From positions 1 to 62,220 of the forward strand of contig NAJO01000090.1 in NCBI GenBank assembly GCA_002077065.1: a stretch of DNA of 62,220 nt, in the 5' to 3' direction. The position numbers and the translations under genes were made by a program. Position 1 is the first letter of the stretch; each line of letters starts with the position of its first letter. This DNA is from Cryoendolithus antarcticus (taxonomy: Eukaryota; Ascomycota; Dothideomycetes; Cladosporiales; Cladosporiaceae). Shown in pieces: positions 34,586 to 45,795 of this stretch. A model generated the notes under the pieces. That model worked only from the letters and a program-made list of their open reading frames with translations. It did not search any database and was not told where the DNA came from.

Positions 34586-34915
34586 TCACTCGCAGTAAGC
34601 TATGTAGCTCCAGCAATCCTTCGGGCTTTTGCTCTTCTTCTTGTTTTTCTTCTCCTTCTCGGCCTTCCCCTTGTGTTTCTTTCCCTTGCACTCACTGTCT
34701 TCAAAGAATTCGAAGTCGTAATTGTTTCCGTCATCCTGCCAGTACTCGAAGTTCTTCATGCCATAGTCGAACTGGTGACATTCAGAATGATCGCCTGTCT
34801 TCATTGGCTCGTTCTTCTTCTCGTGGTGACCCTTGTCGTCATCGCAGTCGACGTAGTAATTGGCATACGCTGCGCCGAGCAGCAGCGGCAGCGTTGTGAA
34901 GATGGCTAGACGCAT
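34586..34915 (-). CDS. Small secreted protein with lysine-rich tract
   Basis: Single exon, 109 residues, start ATG 34915. Residues 1-18 form a signal peptide (MRLAIFTTLPLLLGAAYA). The mature protein is very hydrophilic: NYYVDCDDDKGHH, SECHQFDYGMKNFEYW, a DFEFFEDSECKGKKHKGK segment, a run of Lys/Glu/Ser (KAEKEKKNKKKSKSPK), and DCWSYIAYCE at the end. Five cysteines. A C-x(n)-EC-x-QF-x(n)-EYW pattern resembles small secreted proteins of several ascomycetes, recalled rather than searched. Intact frame in an otherwise decayed region. A role outside the cell is inferred from the signal peptide only. Confidence 0.7.
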   Translation of the reverse strand: MRLAIFTTLPLLLGAAYANYYVDCDDDKGHHEKKNEPMKTGDHSECHQFDYGMKNFEYWQDDGNNYDFEFFEDSECKGKKHKGKAEKEKKNKKKSKSPKDCWSYIAYCE

Positions 34916-35892
34916 ATTGTACTCTGCAATTATGGCAAGTGTAGAGAAATGGGTTGACTGAGCTTAGAGAGCAGGGCACTGTTCCCGGTCGAGAGAAGCA
35001 ATACATATATGGGTGTGTCCGGTTCCTTTGATCCGTTGCGTTCTGGTCACAATCGTGCATTGACCGCTTGTGGGCACGCTCGAGCCGCACTCTTCCCTAT
35101 CGTTCAACCTTCGTATTTGCCTAACACGGGCATGCAGGACGCTAGCTCGTCCGCCACTAACCGCACAAGCCAATTAGTAGAAGGTATTATGTAATATGCT
35201 ACCTTACGATCCTACCATCACGCTATATCAGGGAGCTTTATTAATTCTATCTACTGCTAACCGCGTACTACTTCGCTAGAACCTAGAAGAGGGCACTAGC
35301 ATTATAGTTCAGAGTTATCCTAGAACACGGCATAGAAGTCTACGCGCCCCTACCATTTTAATTATCAGGCTACATAGCGACAGCTTAACCCGTCTATAGT
35401 TCTAGCACCGGAGCAAACTATAAGACTTCCGCTAGTTAGATAGCGGCGAGTCGAGGTTCATACTAGTGTACGAGCACATCCTCTGTATACGCTATCCTTT
35501 AATGTTAGGAACTTCCCGCCTCTACGCTCCCTATCGCTATACTATTATATATGACCGTTCGCTAGCTACGAAGCTAAACGGCGCGGCGATCTATAAGGCA
35601 CTACTCTCCCTTACAAGCGATTTGTAATCGCTTTAGCAAAACAAATCCAAATTTCGCAGCCACTACTAACAAAGTCTACCGTACTAGGTGCTAGTAGTGC
35701 GAAGCTAGGCATTATTAGCTTTATAGGCGTTGCCGTGCCGTCCGCTCAACTAAGAACAAGTGCTATGCCTTACTTAGGAGCGTGAGCCGCCTATACGTGC
35801 TATACGCTAGTGTATGAATGACAACGCCCCAACATCTGAGTTTCAAACATCGTGCTACGTAGAGGCAAATCCGGGAATACGCAGTAAGTTAA
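34916..35892. other. TA-rich, probably RIP-mutated repeat debris
   Basis: From about 35190 to 35800 the sequence is dense in CTA/TAG/TTA words and has almost no open frame, in contrast to flanking DNA. This is the look of an old repeat degraded by RIP. I cannot assign the original element. Confidence 0.4.
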
Positions 35893-35934
35893 CGCGGGCA
35901 CGGGTGCGTGACCATTACGAGGGCGTGACAATAA
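35893..35934 (+). repeat. Fot1-type terminal inverted repeat, isolated
   Basis: ACGCGGG-CACGGGTGCGTGACCATTACGAGGGCGTGAC (allowing one gap) matches the two TIRs of the element at 53110-54933, preceded by TA as expected for the TA target of Fot1/pogo elements. Only this end is seen; the mate would lie to the right and is not found. The solo LTR at 36026 begins 91 bases inside it. Confidence 0.6.
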
Positions 35935-36025
35935 AGTCTAAGGTCTACAGCCTTTGTGATCATATATTTCAACAAGCATTGCTTCAATTGGCCTAAGATT
36001 GACACATATTGTACATTGATATCTG

Positions 36026-36458
36026 TGTTACGAATCATGAGAGCTGCCTCAGATCGAAACATCACGATTGGCACACAGAAGCCCAGCGACGGAACACAGC
36101 TGCCCGAGTCACGTGACTCCACTGGATCAAACTCAAGTCGAGCCAGCTGGATCAGACTCAGACTGATCCCGATCCTCAAGGGTCAGTCTCACACTGATCA
36201 CACCTGATCATGAACGACTCTCATAGGTATATAGCGAGCGAGAGTGCCTTCTGCATCTCTCGTGTTCAACTCATTGCTCATAGTGACTTCTTGGAATACA
36301 ACGATCCATACACATCGACTCTGACTGCTCATCCTTCGCTCAAGACTCGACGACGCTTCCCGCTCTGCCATCCCCTCAAGCATAACTCGTGGCTACCTGT
36401 CTCCCTTGGAGATCCTCTCACGTGCGATCCACTGTCACTCACGACACAGGTCGTAACA
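36026..36458 (-). mobile_element. Solo LTR, copy 2 (433 bp), inverted
   Basis: Reverse complement of the LTR at 28582-29014, the same length, ends TGTTAC/GTAACA. In its own orientation the left flank is ACTAC and the right flank CAGAT. ACTAC is also the right flank of copy 1. No coding region of a retrotransposon adjoins. Confidence 0.75.
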
Positions 36459-39400
36459 GTAGTTTTGCCCGAAGTCATGCAGCTTTTCGAAGTGCGCGAG
36501 TACCTGCTTACGGTAAGAGACTTGCTCATAGACTTGGTTGATGCAAATAAGGTAGAATGGACAATAGCGCCCAAGCGCTCAGCTTAGTACAAAAAGCATC
36601 AGCTCGAACATGAACACCAGTTGCACCCTACATGTCATGGTCACCGTGTGATGTGCGTTGAGGGAAGCGTGGAGAACATCCACGCTATGGTTGTGTGATG
36701 AGTCTCTGCCGGCTACCCCGAACGGTACTGGATCACGTGACCTCGGGTTAATTCCGATATTGATCACATTAACGACGTCCTCTACGAACAAAACGATCAT
36801 AACATCTGCGCCTGCACTGCCATTCGCCCATGTGTTTGCACAGTGATCCTTGCACAGACCATGCGCCTGTGATACATGATCTGTGCGTCCTGCTACTTGA
36901 AGTTGCCTCAAACTATACTCCATAAATTTCATTAGCTGTACCCACCTATTATCCTTTGCTCTCTGTTCAGAAGCTGCATTCAAATAGCGTGATGCCGTCG
37001 ATGAGATTCAACGCGCTTGCGCCCCAACGGAAATGGCCATCGATTTTCGTCAGCACCGAAGCGGTCCGAAGTGCGAGAGCTGCTTGATCGGCAAGGACGC
37101 CATGCCTGCTGGCAATCGAACCCCTATCCGCTGCGATGTAGCCGAACATACTCTATACGGTTGTTTGTGAGAGGAGGCAATGGTGGAATTTTGGGCTGTA
37201 GGCGATGGGACATGGAGGCAGCGTCAGAACAACGGCAGAGTCGCGGTGTGAACGAACGCCTCTTTGTTCAGAACCGGCAGGTCGAGAATTCACGTTGGGC
37301 ACCTTCTCGAGAACATGGCGCGGCAAGTCCGCACATCCCTTCGCAACAATATCGCCTCCTCCGCTCCTTTACCCGTAGTAAGCATCTGCAACGAATTTTC
37401 TCCTGGTCCACGTGTCAGAACGCTTCGGCCGAAGCGCAATCCCGAAAGTCTGTATTATCTCAAGTTTCAGCTCTTCCACCTTGGCTCACCGCCCTCAAGA
37501 TCATGTTGGCTATGCTGATATGCTCTGGTCTACACACCGTACTCCTTGTCTCCATCGCCTCCACATCCAGCTCTTCCGCCTTGGCCCGTTTCTCTGGAAA
37601 GCTCGGAGGCATCCGCAGGCGATCCTTGCAGCTGGCTGCGTCGAAGCATCGCAGATGTGAGTCAAAGCTGCCAAGATCGCAGACACGCAGACACCTCCAG
37701 CTGCTTCTAAATGTATAGCCGCGCAGCGGGACACCGGGGGCCTAATACAGGCACAAGCTTAGATCGAAGGAGGGCATCGGCCGGTCCCGGCTGCGCAACA
37801 GTCTACTAAGCTACTTGGTGCAGAGGAGTGCGTTGCGTCGCCGGCTCATCACCCGACGTAAAGGCCTGGGCCGCATGGCTATTGATGGACATTGACCACG
37901 CCTCGAGTAGAGTTGCAAAGCACGCTGACGGTACAGCCTCAGCAATTGCCTACTGAGATCGGCAAATCGCAAGGCCATTCAGTTTACATAGGCCGTCCAG
38001 AAGAGAGATTAGTGTGGAGCCGCGAAAATGCAAGAAGTCGCTTGCGTGCCGCCATCGGAAGGAGAAAAATGTGGACATGTCAAAGCAGCGCGAATGCTAT
38101 GTTCGTGGACGTGGCTACTCGGACATGCCACACCTCGCACGCGCAAGACCTCAGCATGGGAACAGATCGACACGGTTGCGAGAGAGCCCCGCCGAGCGCG
38201 GTGTCTGATCGGCTGGCCGGGGTGTAGTCACCGCCCTTGGCGACTACTGACAGGGAAGAGTCGCACCATTACATGTATGAACAAGCTTTTCGGGCTCCCG
38301 GAGGTCACCTGATCTCCTCTCGTGCCCTCCACTTTGGTCATGTACAGGCGACAACTCCGGAAGGCCCTATATGGATCGCTGACTATCGGCGATTGATCGA
38401 TCAACTAACAACACAGCTCGCTTAATACATATATAACAAATCCAAGTGAGTGCAGAGGTGATTAGACGGGTATGTGATACATGAAATTGCGCAGACGAAA
38501 GTTGTGAAGGGCCAGAAGAGCATTGCATAGCGTATCTTGGTGGTGAGCGACTTTGCTCTGTTGCAGTCATATGTAGTTGCTATGTTGCAGTATCGTTGCA
38601 TAGTTTTGTGTATCCCCCATCAGACGCTTGCAGTCGGGGTCTCGAGGGTACGGCTACAGTTTTCCCCAACACTTGCCGCTGGAGAGCTCACTTCCACCTG
38701 TGCACACGTTCCCATAGCAGGGTATAGACTAGCATACGCAGACGCGGCTAAGAGAAGCTAGGCAAGATTGTCGTGTTCCCTCGAATCTGGCTTGGCGGGT
38801 AAGGTTTCATGACGCTACTCAAACTATCAGCCACGTTGGAGATCGGTCTATTGGCCGGATATTGTCCGTGCATAGCTTGGCTTCGTCTACATGACCTTGG
38901 TCAATCATCCAATTGCATTACTACCGTGATTGCTGCCCTGGCCCCTTCGTCACTTCGTGGCCTTGGAGCTCGGTTCCGAACGCATTCATGCTTCTAATCA
39001 TAGCTACCCAGTAACATCTGTGCCATGCAGCCGCAACATGCCAATTGGAGATCATCTCTGTCTACTATATAAATAAGGCGAAAAGCACATTGACTCGACA
39101 CAATGATCTTTTCTGTTCCGGAAAGCTATCGAGGAGCAGAGAGTTGCGTTCGCCACTATCGCGTGTCTGCTCAGAAACCAGAGTCTAGTGGCGCTATGCG
39201 CTCAACTCCGCCGATGGATACATGAATACAGATACGTAATCGCTCCGAGTAAATCAAACAATTGCATGCGCAGTGCCGTCCTACCGTCATAATGCAGCGG
39301 ATCTCCAGAGGAAAGTCGCGCGTTTGTGGTGGCTAGAGCAGCTCGGCGGTCTGGAGGATTGGAAGTGGATGCAAGACATTCTGCGTCAGCATGGGGGTTG

Positions 39401-40259
39401 GATTTGCCGGAGGGTATGCGAGATCGATCCTGCCTGACGGAGGATGGCTCCACTCAAGGCCGAAGTCACATGGTAGGAAACCGCGTGGAGACATGAATGC
39501 AATGTCTGCAATGTTCAAATCTGGCGTTACCGCTGTCACGCGAGATTCCTAGCCGTGCTGACCTGCCCCCCTTTCAGATCGATGCTCAAATAACTACCAC
39601 AAAGCCGCGCCATATCAACGCAAACCCATCGCACAAGGAACGACAGGCGAGTGGCCGGAATACTACGGGCTCTCCACCCGGTACTGTACCGGGACCTGTG
39701 GGCCCCGCTGCCAATGCTAGCAGATCTGCAGTCTAGCAAGCATTGGTTTTGGACTCTAGTCCGTATTCCACCACCGCATCGAACTTCACCTCTGTGGTGT
39801 AAAGATGAATGTCACTTTGCCACGGATTCGAAACATTCCTAGGCCACAATGGACTGAGCTTGAGCTAGCTGGAAGCACTGCCAGCAACTTGCGGCCCTGA
39901 ATCATTGCGTTGTACCGATCACTACGCTCTTATAGCCATGTCGCGGATCTTGACGCTGCCGTCATGGTACGCCTCTGTGTTGGCGAGGCGGCAACTCTTG
40001 CAGTATCGCAGAGCTCAGCGCCACCACTTGAAGGTGTTGTCGATTATAGGACAGTATTCTTCAATCACCCCTGAACTGTAACCTGGGCGGCCCTGTATTA
40101 CAAATGAGCCATTCACCTAACCGCTACGGCGGTCAGCCGTTCAGTGTGCGGAGTGTCGACGCCGCTCTACCAACTGTTCAGCCACAGCCGCATGCAGCTC
40201 TACAGCACTCTGGCCAGCACGGTTTCCATGGCGCGATGGACCAGTATGGACGACATCTT
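36459..40259. other. Long gene-poor stretch, no supported gene
   Basis: The longest frame (37017-37718, plus, 233 codons) changes composition often, overlaps two other frames of similar quality and has no domain; I regard it as chance. Frames at 36579-36983, 37892-38312 and 39202-39539 are likewise unrecognised. A TATATAAATA sequence near 39066 precedes only a short frame. Probably old repeat and gene debris. Confidence 0.4.
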
Positions 40260-41580
40260 GCGTACAGATCCAGGCCTGGTATCAATGATTTATTGACTAC
40301 TATACTGCTCACGGCGGTCGGCCTCAGAACCTCTGGAACTTCGATGAAACTGGCTTCCCCATTGATATCGGTGGTTCAGAATAGATCGTCACCAAAGAGA
40401 CCAAGCGAAGGACCTGGATACCTGCTGATACCGAGTGGAAGCGCATTACAAGCGTAGAGGCCGTCAATGTCGCACGCGGCCACATTGAAGCCATGCTTGT
40501 TGTGAGCGGAGTGAACCACACGGCCAAATGATCTGAACTCTCACGTGGTGACGTACTGGTAGGCACCAGTCTATCTGGCTATATGAACGACGAACTCCCA
40601 CTTGCGTGGATCAAGCACTTCGACCTGTTTACACGGCCTTAAGATCCTATACAGTGGCGAATGCTTGTGTGCAATAACTACGGTAGTCACTCATTTCGAG
40701 AGTTCCTACTGTATGCAGAGCAGCACCGTATCTGCACCTTCACGATACCTGCGCATACAAGCCACTTCCTGCAGCCCCTCGACGTAGTGATCTTCCAACC
40801 ATATAAGCACTACCACCGCCAGGCCGTTAACGATGCCACACGCCGCGGTGTTCAGCACTTCGACGTAACCGAGTTCATGCCCGCGCTTCACTCGATTCAA
40901 GAGTACACCTTCAAGCCTACCACCGTGCAGTCAGGCTTCCATCAGACTGGCCTCTACCCCTACGATCCAAAGCGTGCTCTCACCCTCTCGCGTGATGAGT
41001 ACGGCCTTGTAGACGACAACACTCGATGGCAACGCATTGATACTCATTGGCAAGCAGTTGATCACGTGGCTACTGCAGTAGTAGGAGAAGTTGAAGGGCC
41101 TGTAATACTCCCACCGCAGCAGCCGATGCAGCTTGATCCGGATCTATCCACACCAGCCCTGACGATACGCACACTCGAGCGCCAGAGCGACGTGCTGAAC
41201 AACCGACTCGATAAGTAAGACCTATCCTCACCGAGCACACGCATCTTGAATGCCTTTATTCAAGGCAGTGCTGCACAAGCGGCTCTTGCCGTGCAGGCTC
41301 TCAAGGATCTGGCTAACACCGAGCCGGCTCGTAAAGCACGAGTACGTGCAGACGCCAGCAAGAGCCGCCAATCGCTGCAGAATGGTGGCATCTTATACTC
41401 TGAGAAGGTGCGCAAGATGACCACGCAGAAGGAGGTCAATGAGGTAGAGCGTGCGAAGGTCCTCGCTGCACACGCAGCCAGCCTGCGAGAACAACGCTAA
41501 TATCGACATACGGCTGCCTACCGCAAAGCTCTCGGTGTTGAGATGCGAGGGCGTGGCAAGGTGAGAGCGCAGCCCTTGTA
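40260..41580 (+). mobile_element. DDE transposase remnant, pogo/Tc1 superfamily
   Basis: Plus-strand pieces in order: NLWNFDETGFPIDIG (first catalytic Asp), EAVNVARGHIEAMLVVSG, MLVCNNYGSHSFREFL, IPAHTSHFLQPLDVVIFQPYKHYH, TVQSGFHQTGLYPYDP and a C-terminal basic coiled part KVRKMTTQKEVNEVERAKVLAAHAASLREQR. This is the DDE_1 (Fot1/pogo) transposase layout. The second catalytic Asp, normally in LDNHGSH, is Asn here. In-frame stops occur at several places, including TAA before DLSSPSTRI and after SLREQR. The DNA-binding N-terminus is not seen, and no TIRs were found, so limits are approximate. Confidence 0.7.
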
Positions 41581-43408
41581 ACCATGCCCTCGAAGCTGCA
41601 GGCCGCTATGGCAGCCCTTCGTCAACGTCGAGGATGGCAACGTGTACAACCGCATGTTCACCTTCTTCGCTTTCATCAACGAGGCTGGCATTGCAACACT
41701 CCGGCACGCCTGCACGAGCACGACTGCAGCTGCAACACGCGGAGTGACGACCAAGGCTGCACTGGCAAAGCTTTTACACGCTGCAATTGGCATACCCCTT
41801 GGCCTCACATACATCACACGCTCCAACTGGATACGTGGCAAGCGGCCATGGCTTTTTACCTCGCAGCGATAAATCGATGAAGATCGATACACTGTTGATC
41901 AATTGGCCGAGATGAAGGCCCTGCGAGACTTCCGCCCTTCTGATAGAGAGACCACGGCCTCAATTGAGGCACGTGACCTCGATGTACGTTGGCAAGATAT
42001 ACCTACATCACCTCATCACCACCACGATCGCAGCACTCAAGAGCATTAAGTGAGCACTTCGCAATTGATCCAGTCTTGGAGCCGGAATTGGAGTACCCAA
42101 CTTCACCGCCCTCACAGGCCATAATTTTACAACCACTCACCCAATACTCTTCATATTGGAACTGTGGCATCTCATATGCAAACACAAACCTCTCCTGATG
42201 TGTCTAGATGGTACTATATGATGTTCATGTATTACCACGGCATGAAGGTGGTGTTGCAAATGCTTCATTTCAAGGCTTGGCATGATATGGTGGATGACCA
42301 CTTTCTCACAACATGATAAGGTAGCTGTCACCCTCTCAAAGAGAAGTGGCTGCAGTCGATGACCTCGGATGAGAATATCGAAGTCTGTCCCCATAGTCCA
42401 CCATACTGTTCTAAAAACAGTCATGGTGACCAGGACAGCTTCTCTTACACAAAGACCAGGTTCCCCTCATGGATCGACGTTGGATGACGGGGACATCTCC
42501 GCGGAACGGAGCATCTCCCGCTGTAGTCTGGCCAAGTTAGTTGCGCCTTGGCGCGTGTAGTACGGTATGAGTGCTTCACGACTAGGTCCGGCATGCATGA
42601 GACTAAGCTTGCATAGGGTGGCATCCACACATCTTCGATATACTGCGGTGCAATCATCCAATGAGACTGCCCTGAACTCCTCTCCGCCATCACTCTCCCG
42701 TCCAGAGAAACTGACGATCAGTCATTACTCCGGAAGACACCGTGCGAGTACGTATTGCGGTGTGTCCAGCGACGTCGATCGACCATCTTGCCAGACCAGT
42801 AGTTGCATGGATCGATTCTGGCTCATCTCCATTCTCGTCTTCTCTGTCTTGGACATCGCGCAGATTGTGCGCTGGAGCTGAGCGGAAGTTGCAGCAATCA
42901 ATCCTGAGTTCCTGGCAAAACGATCCCTCTCCTGGCTAGTACTTTGGAACAGAGAATATCATTGAGATCTTCGGAATTGCTGGTGCATGACTGTAGTGGT
43001 AAGTGTGGGACGGTCGAGACGAAGATTTCAGCCTTCCGCTCGAACGTCACCCAGGCCTAGACAACATGCATCGCGGCACGTAGGAGGCTAGGAGCAGCCG
43101 CCCAGCGACTGAGTGGTCCTGGCGAACCCTGTCCCGTTTGTCTGCCGCCCATCAGCAGTGGAAAGCGGGTTTTCGACGAAGATTAGGTTGCCCTCTGAGA
43201 GGATGACTGGGAACGGCGACATGATTTGGTGGCCCAGGTCGCCTCCCGGTTCAGAGCCTGAGCACTTGGTTAGGAGTGGAGCCAAAGCCCAAGGAGCACG
43301 GGAGCTATTGGCAAAGTGGATTTTACTCTATGGGGTCACACATGCAGTCCCTTCCGTGACGAGAGCCGTGGACCAGGGACTGCTCGTCCGCTGCTCCGCC
43401 AGCAAGCC
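41581..43408. other. Intergenic stretch, no gene supported
   Basis: Frames 41584-41880, 42137-42424 and 42445-42881 show no domain. Minus-strand peptides ending HEGNLVFV (about 42450) and SEGNLIFVENPL (about 43175) resemble each other, so a diverged duplicated segment is possible. No RNA gene seen. Confidence 0.35.
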
Positions 43409-43415
43409 TATATAA
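43409..43415 (+). promoter_or_regulatory. TATA box (TATATAA)
   Basis: TATATAA lies 138 bases before the ATG of the secreted peptide gene at 43553, followed by a pyrimidine-rich leader (TCTCCAACCTTCTCAACCTTCC), a common arrangement for well-expressed fungal genes. Position is compatible with transcription starting near 43440. Confidence 0.4.
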
Positions 43416-43552
43416 CAACGCATTCAGCAACCCAAGATGAGATTGTTCTCATGCACAGTCTCCAACCTTCTCAACCTTCCAGACTTCTTTCAGATCCTTT
43501 CGCAACAACTTTTCGGTTCATCACCCCGTCGCTCCCAATTCGATCCGCAAAG

Positions 43553-43714
43553 ATGCTTCCTCAAGTCTTCCTCGGATTCACCACCATAGTCTTCGCTGTA
43601 ACGGCTCTTCCGACCGATCCCCAGTCGACAACTTCCAGCAAGGCAGTGACATCGTCGTCTACCAAGCCTGCGGAGACGAAGAAGGCCTCGTCTACCATCG
43701 TGTGTCAAGCCTAG
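43553..43714 (+). CDS. Short secreted Ser/Thr-rich peptide
   Basis: From ATG 43553: MLPQVFLGFTTIVFAVTALP is a good signal peptide, followed by a Ser/Thr/Lys-rich mature part (TSSKAVTSSSTKPAETKKASS) with one Cys, ending after 53 residues. The ATG is not the first of its frame, but the upstream frame looks like leader, with a TATA box at 43409. It may be a complete small secreted peptide or the first exon of a longer gene whose splice donor I cannot identify (GTGTGTCAAG at the end is a candidate). Confidence 0.45.
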   Translation: MLPQVFLGFTTIVFAVTALPTDPQSTTSSKAVTSSSTKPAETKKASSTIVCQA

Positions 43715-44424
43715 GACAGCGGATGACGCAGATTCCCTAGGTTACGCATTGCAGTCTTTTACAGTTTTGCGTAGGTATCTCGCCCGAAACGCTGCTCAGG
43801 TTGGCGCGATACGATGAATTAGTAGCATATACTCTACATCTCCTGCCCGGTTTGGATCGCAGTTGGCTTGTACTATTGCTATGTAAGGTACTGTTGTAGA
43901 GTACAAAAAGCTCGACTTGGGCCTGTCCCCCATTCCGGCGATTTCTTGCGCAGACACGCAGTTCTACCCAATTAGATGACCGTGGTTACTAACGAGCCAA
44001 GTGCATTGGCAGGCCGCCAAGCGTTGGAGGGATTCGCATGGAGTAAGACTCCGAACACATCGCGTATGGCTGGGTCAGATCGTGACCGATTAGCGACATA
44101 TTATGTCCTGTATGGAATGACTGCGTGCAGATCTGCTCGCCTTGGCGTTCCGGAGATTGCATTCTCTGGATCCCCTTCCGGACTAGCGCTTTCAATGCCG
44201 ACTCAAACACTTCCGTGCGGCACGACGGCCTAAACACTTCGAAATTTGAACGTGGAGTTGAGCCTGTCTCGACTGTTGCCAGGTCAACAAGGTTTGTGTA
44301 TTTGGCTTGGCAAGGGCGGAATGTGATAGGAACAGCGTGTATGTTGGCCCATTATCATTCTCCTGCTGGAGTCACGATAAGACATAGCTGACCAGATGTT
44401 CATACCACCTTCAAATCAGCATCG
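43715..44424. other. Intergenic region upstream of the F-box gene
   Basis: Frames at 43976-44391 on either strand have no recognisable content. The right end should hold the F-box gene promoter; no clear motif is seen. Confidence 0.4.
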
Positions 44425-45795
44425 ATGTCGCTTGCCGCCAATCTGCCCAACGAAGTCCTGCTTCAAATATTCTCCTATCTCGACTATCAGAACCTGAGCA
44501 GAGCATCTCTGGTCTGCAGGACCTGGCATCACTTGTTTGAAGACAACATCTTGCGGTATCAACTCTGGATGGCCACAGGCTGGGACAGAAGCACGTCTAA
44601 TGAACCGAACCCGCCCCACGGCGGCAAGAGATATGCAGCAGTGGTCGCAACCATTTCCGCCACCACAGAGAAGGAGGAAGAAGGCTTCACGTGGCATGAA
44701 CTTTTCAGACAGCAGACTCGGATCGAGCAGAACTGGAAACATGGACGCTTCCTTCAATCTGAGCTGCCACACCCCGAACATACGGGCGAGGCCAACAGCG
44801 AAACCGTCTGCGCCATTCAGACATGCGGCAAACTTTTGGTGAGTGCCAGTCTGGACGGATCCGTGCGCATGTGGAATCTCAGGACGCTCCGACTAGTTGG
44901 CGAGCCTTTGAGAGGCTGCGACGGTGGCTTCCTCTGCGTCCAGTGTGACTCGCGAGATAGTCTCGATGTTATCATCTCGGGGAGTACTAGCGGCGATTTG
45001 ATCTCTTGGAGGTTTTCGAGCCTGAAAATGATTATCAAAGTCACCCACGCCCATGTCGAGGGGTTGACTGGTCTTAAGTTCAATGAGACGGTCCTGGGGA
45101 CGAGTTCTTTCGATGGAACCATCAAGATCTGGGATGTCCGGGTTTTCTTGGGCGCCGAAGAACGACGAGAAGGACTTGCACTCTCACCTATCAGGACACT
45201 TGGTGGACATCGGGGAAACGTGAACGCGATTGACTTGTTGGGAGACTTGATGGTGTCTGCTTCCGCCGACCATACTATAAAGCTCTGGAATGTTTCTACG
45301 GGAATATGTCTCAAAACAGTAGAGGAGCCACGATCTATTGGCTGTGTGGCATTCGATGGACGATTCATCATCAGCGGAAGTCGAGACAACTCTGTTAGGA
45401 TTTACGATCGCCGCTTAATAATGTGTACACAACCATTGGCTGGACACAACGGTCTAGTCCGAGCGGTCCGGTCACGAATGAGCGAGCACGAAGGATGGCG
45501 AATGGCCTCTTGGTCTTACGATGGTTTTGTGGCTGTATGGACTCGAGGTTCCGATCGTCAATGGCAGTCAAGAAAACTGAAGCTTTCGAATGGGAAACAG
45601 TACGAGGCGCCTCCCTCCCTACTACCTGGAAGCAGCTTCCTTGACTTTGGCCGATCGGAGCGACGTGTCTTCGGGGTGGACTTCAATCATCGGTGGCTGG
45701 CATGCTGCTCGAACAACTCTAATACTGTGGTGTGGGACTTTGCGGACAACATACCGATCCAGCGCTCGAAACTTGGTAACGTCTTAACTTCGTAG
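44425..45795 (+). CDS. F-box/WD40-repeat protein
   Basis: Intronless frame of 456 residues, intact. Residues 6-47 are an F-box (LPNEVLLQIFSYLDYQNLSRASLVCRTWHHLF). From about 130 to the end there are WD40 units: LLVSASLDGSVRMWNL, DVIISGSTSGDLISWRF, VLGTSSFDGTIKIWDV, LMVSASADHTIKLWNV, FIISGSRDNSVRIYDR, MASWSYDGFVAVWTR and a last LACCSNNSNTVVWDF, so about seven blades. By family, an F-box protein joins Skp1 of an SCF ubiquitin ligase while the propeller binds the substrate, often a phosphorylated one. The target is unknown. It runs convergent to the Ulp1-like gene, with no shared promoter. It is the best preserved gene of the right half. Composition is not obviously unlike its neighbours. Confidence 0.9.
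   Translation: MSLAANLPNEVLLQIFSYLDYQNLSRASLVCRTWHHLFEDNILRYQLWMATGWDRSTSNEPNPPHGGKRYAAVVATISATTEKEEEGFTWHELFRQQTRIEQNWKHGRFLQSELPHPEHTGEANSETVCAIQTCGKLLVSASLDGSVRMWNLRTLRLVGEPLRGCDGGFLCVQCDSRDSLDVIISGSTSGDLISWRFSSLKMIIKVTHAHVEGLTGLKFNETVLGTSSFDGTIKIWDVRVFLGAEERREGLALSPIRTLGGHRGNVNAIDLLGDLMVSASADHTIKLWNVSTGICLKTVEEPRSIGCVAFDGRFIISGSRDNSVRIYDRRLIMCTQPLAGHNGLVRAVRSRMSEHEGWRMASWSYDGFVAVWTRGSDRQWQSRKLKLSNGKQYEAPPSLLPGSSFLDFGRSERRVFGVDFNHRWLACCSNNSNTVVWDFADNIPIQRSKLGNVLTS

Noticed and set aside
37017..37718. 233-codon plus-strand open frame
   Set aside because: No domain, signal peptide or splice structure; overlapping frames are equally long. Probably chance.
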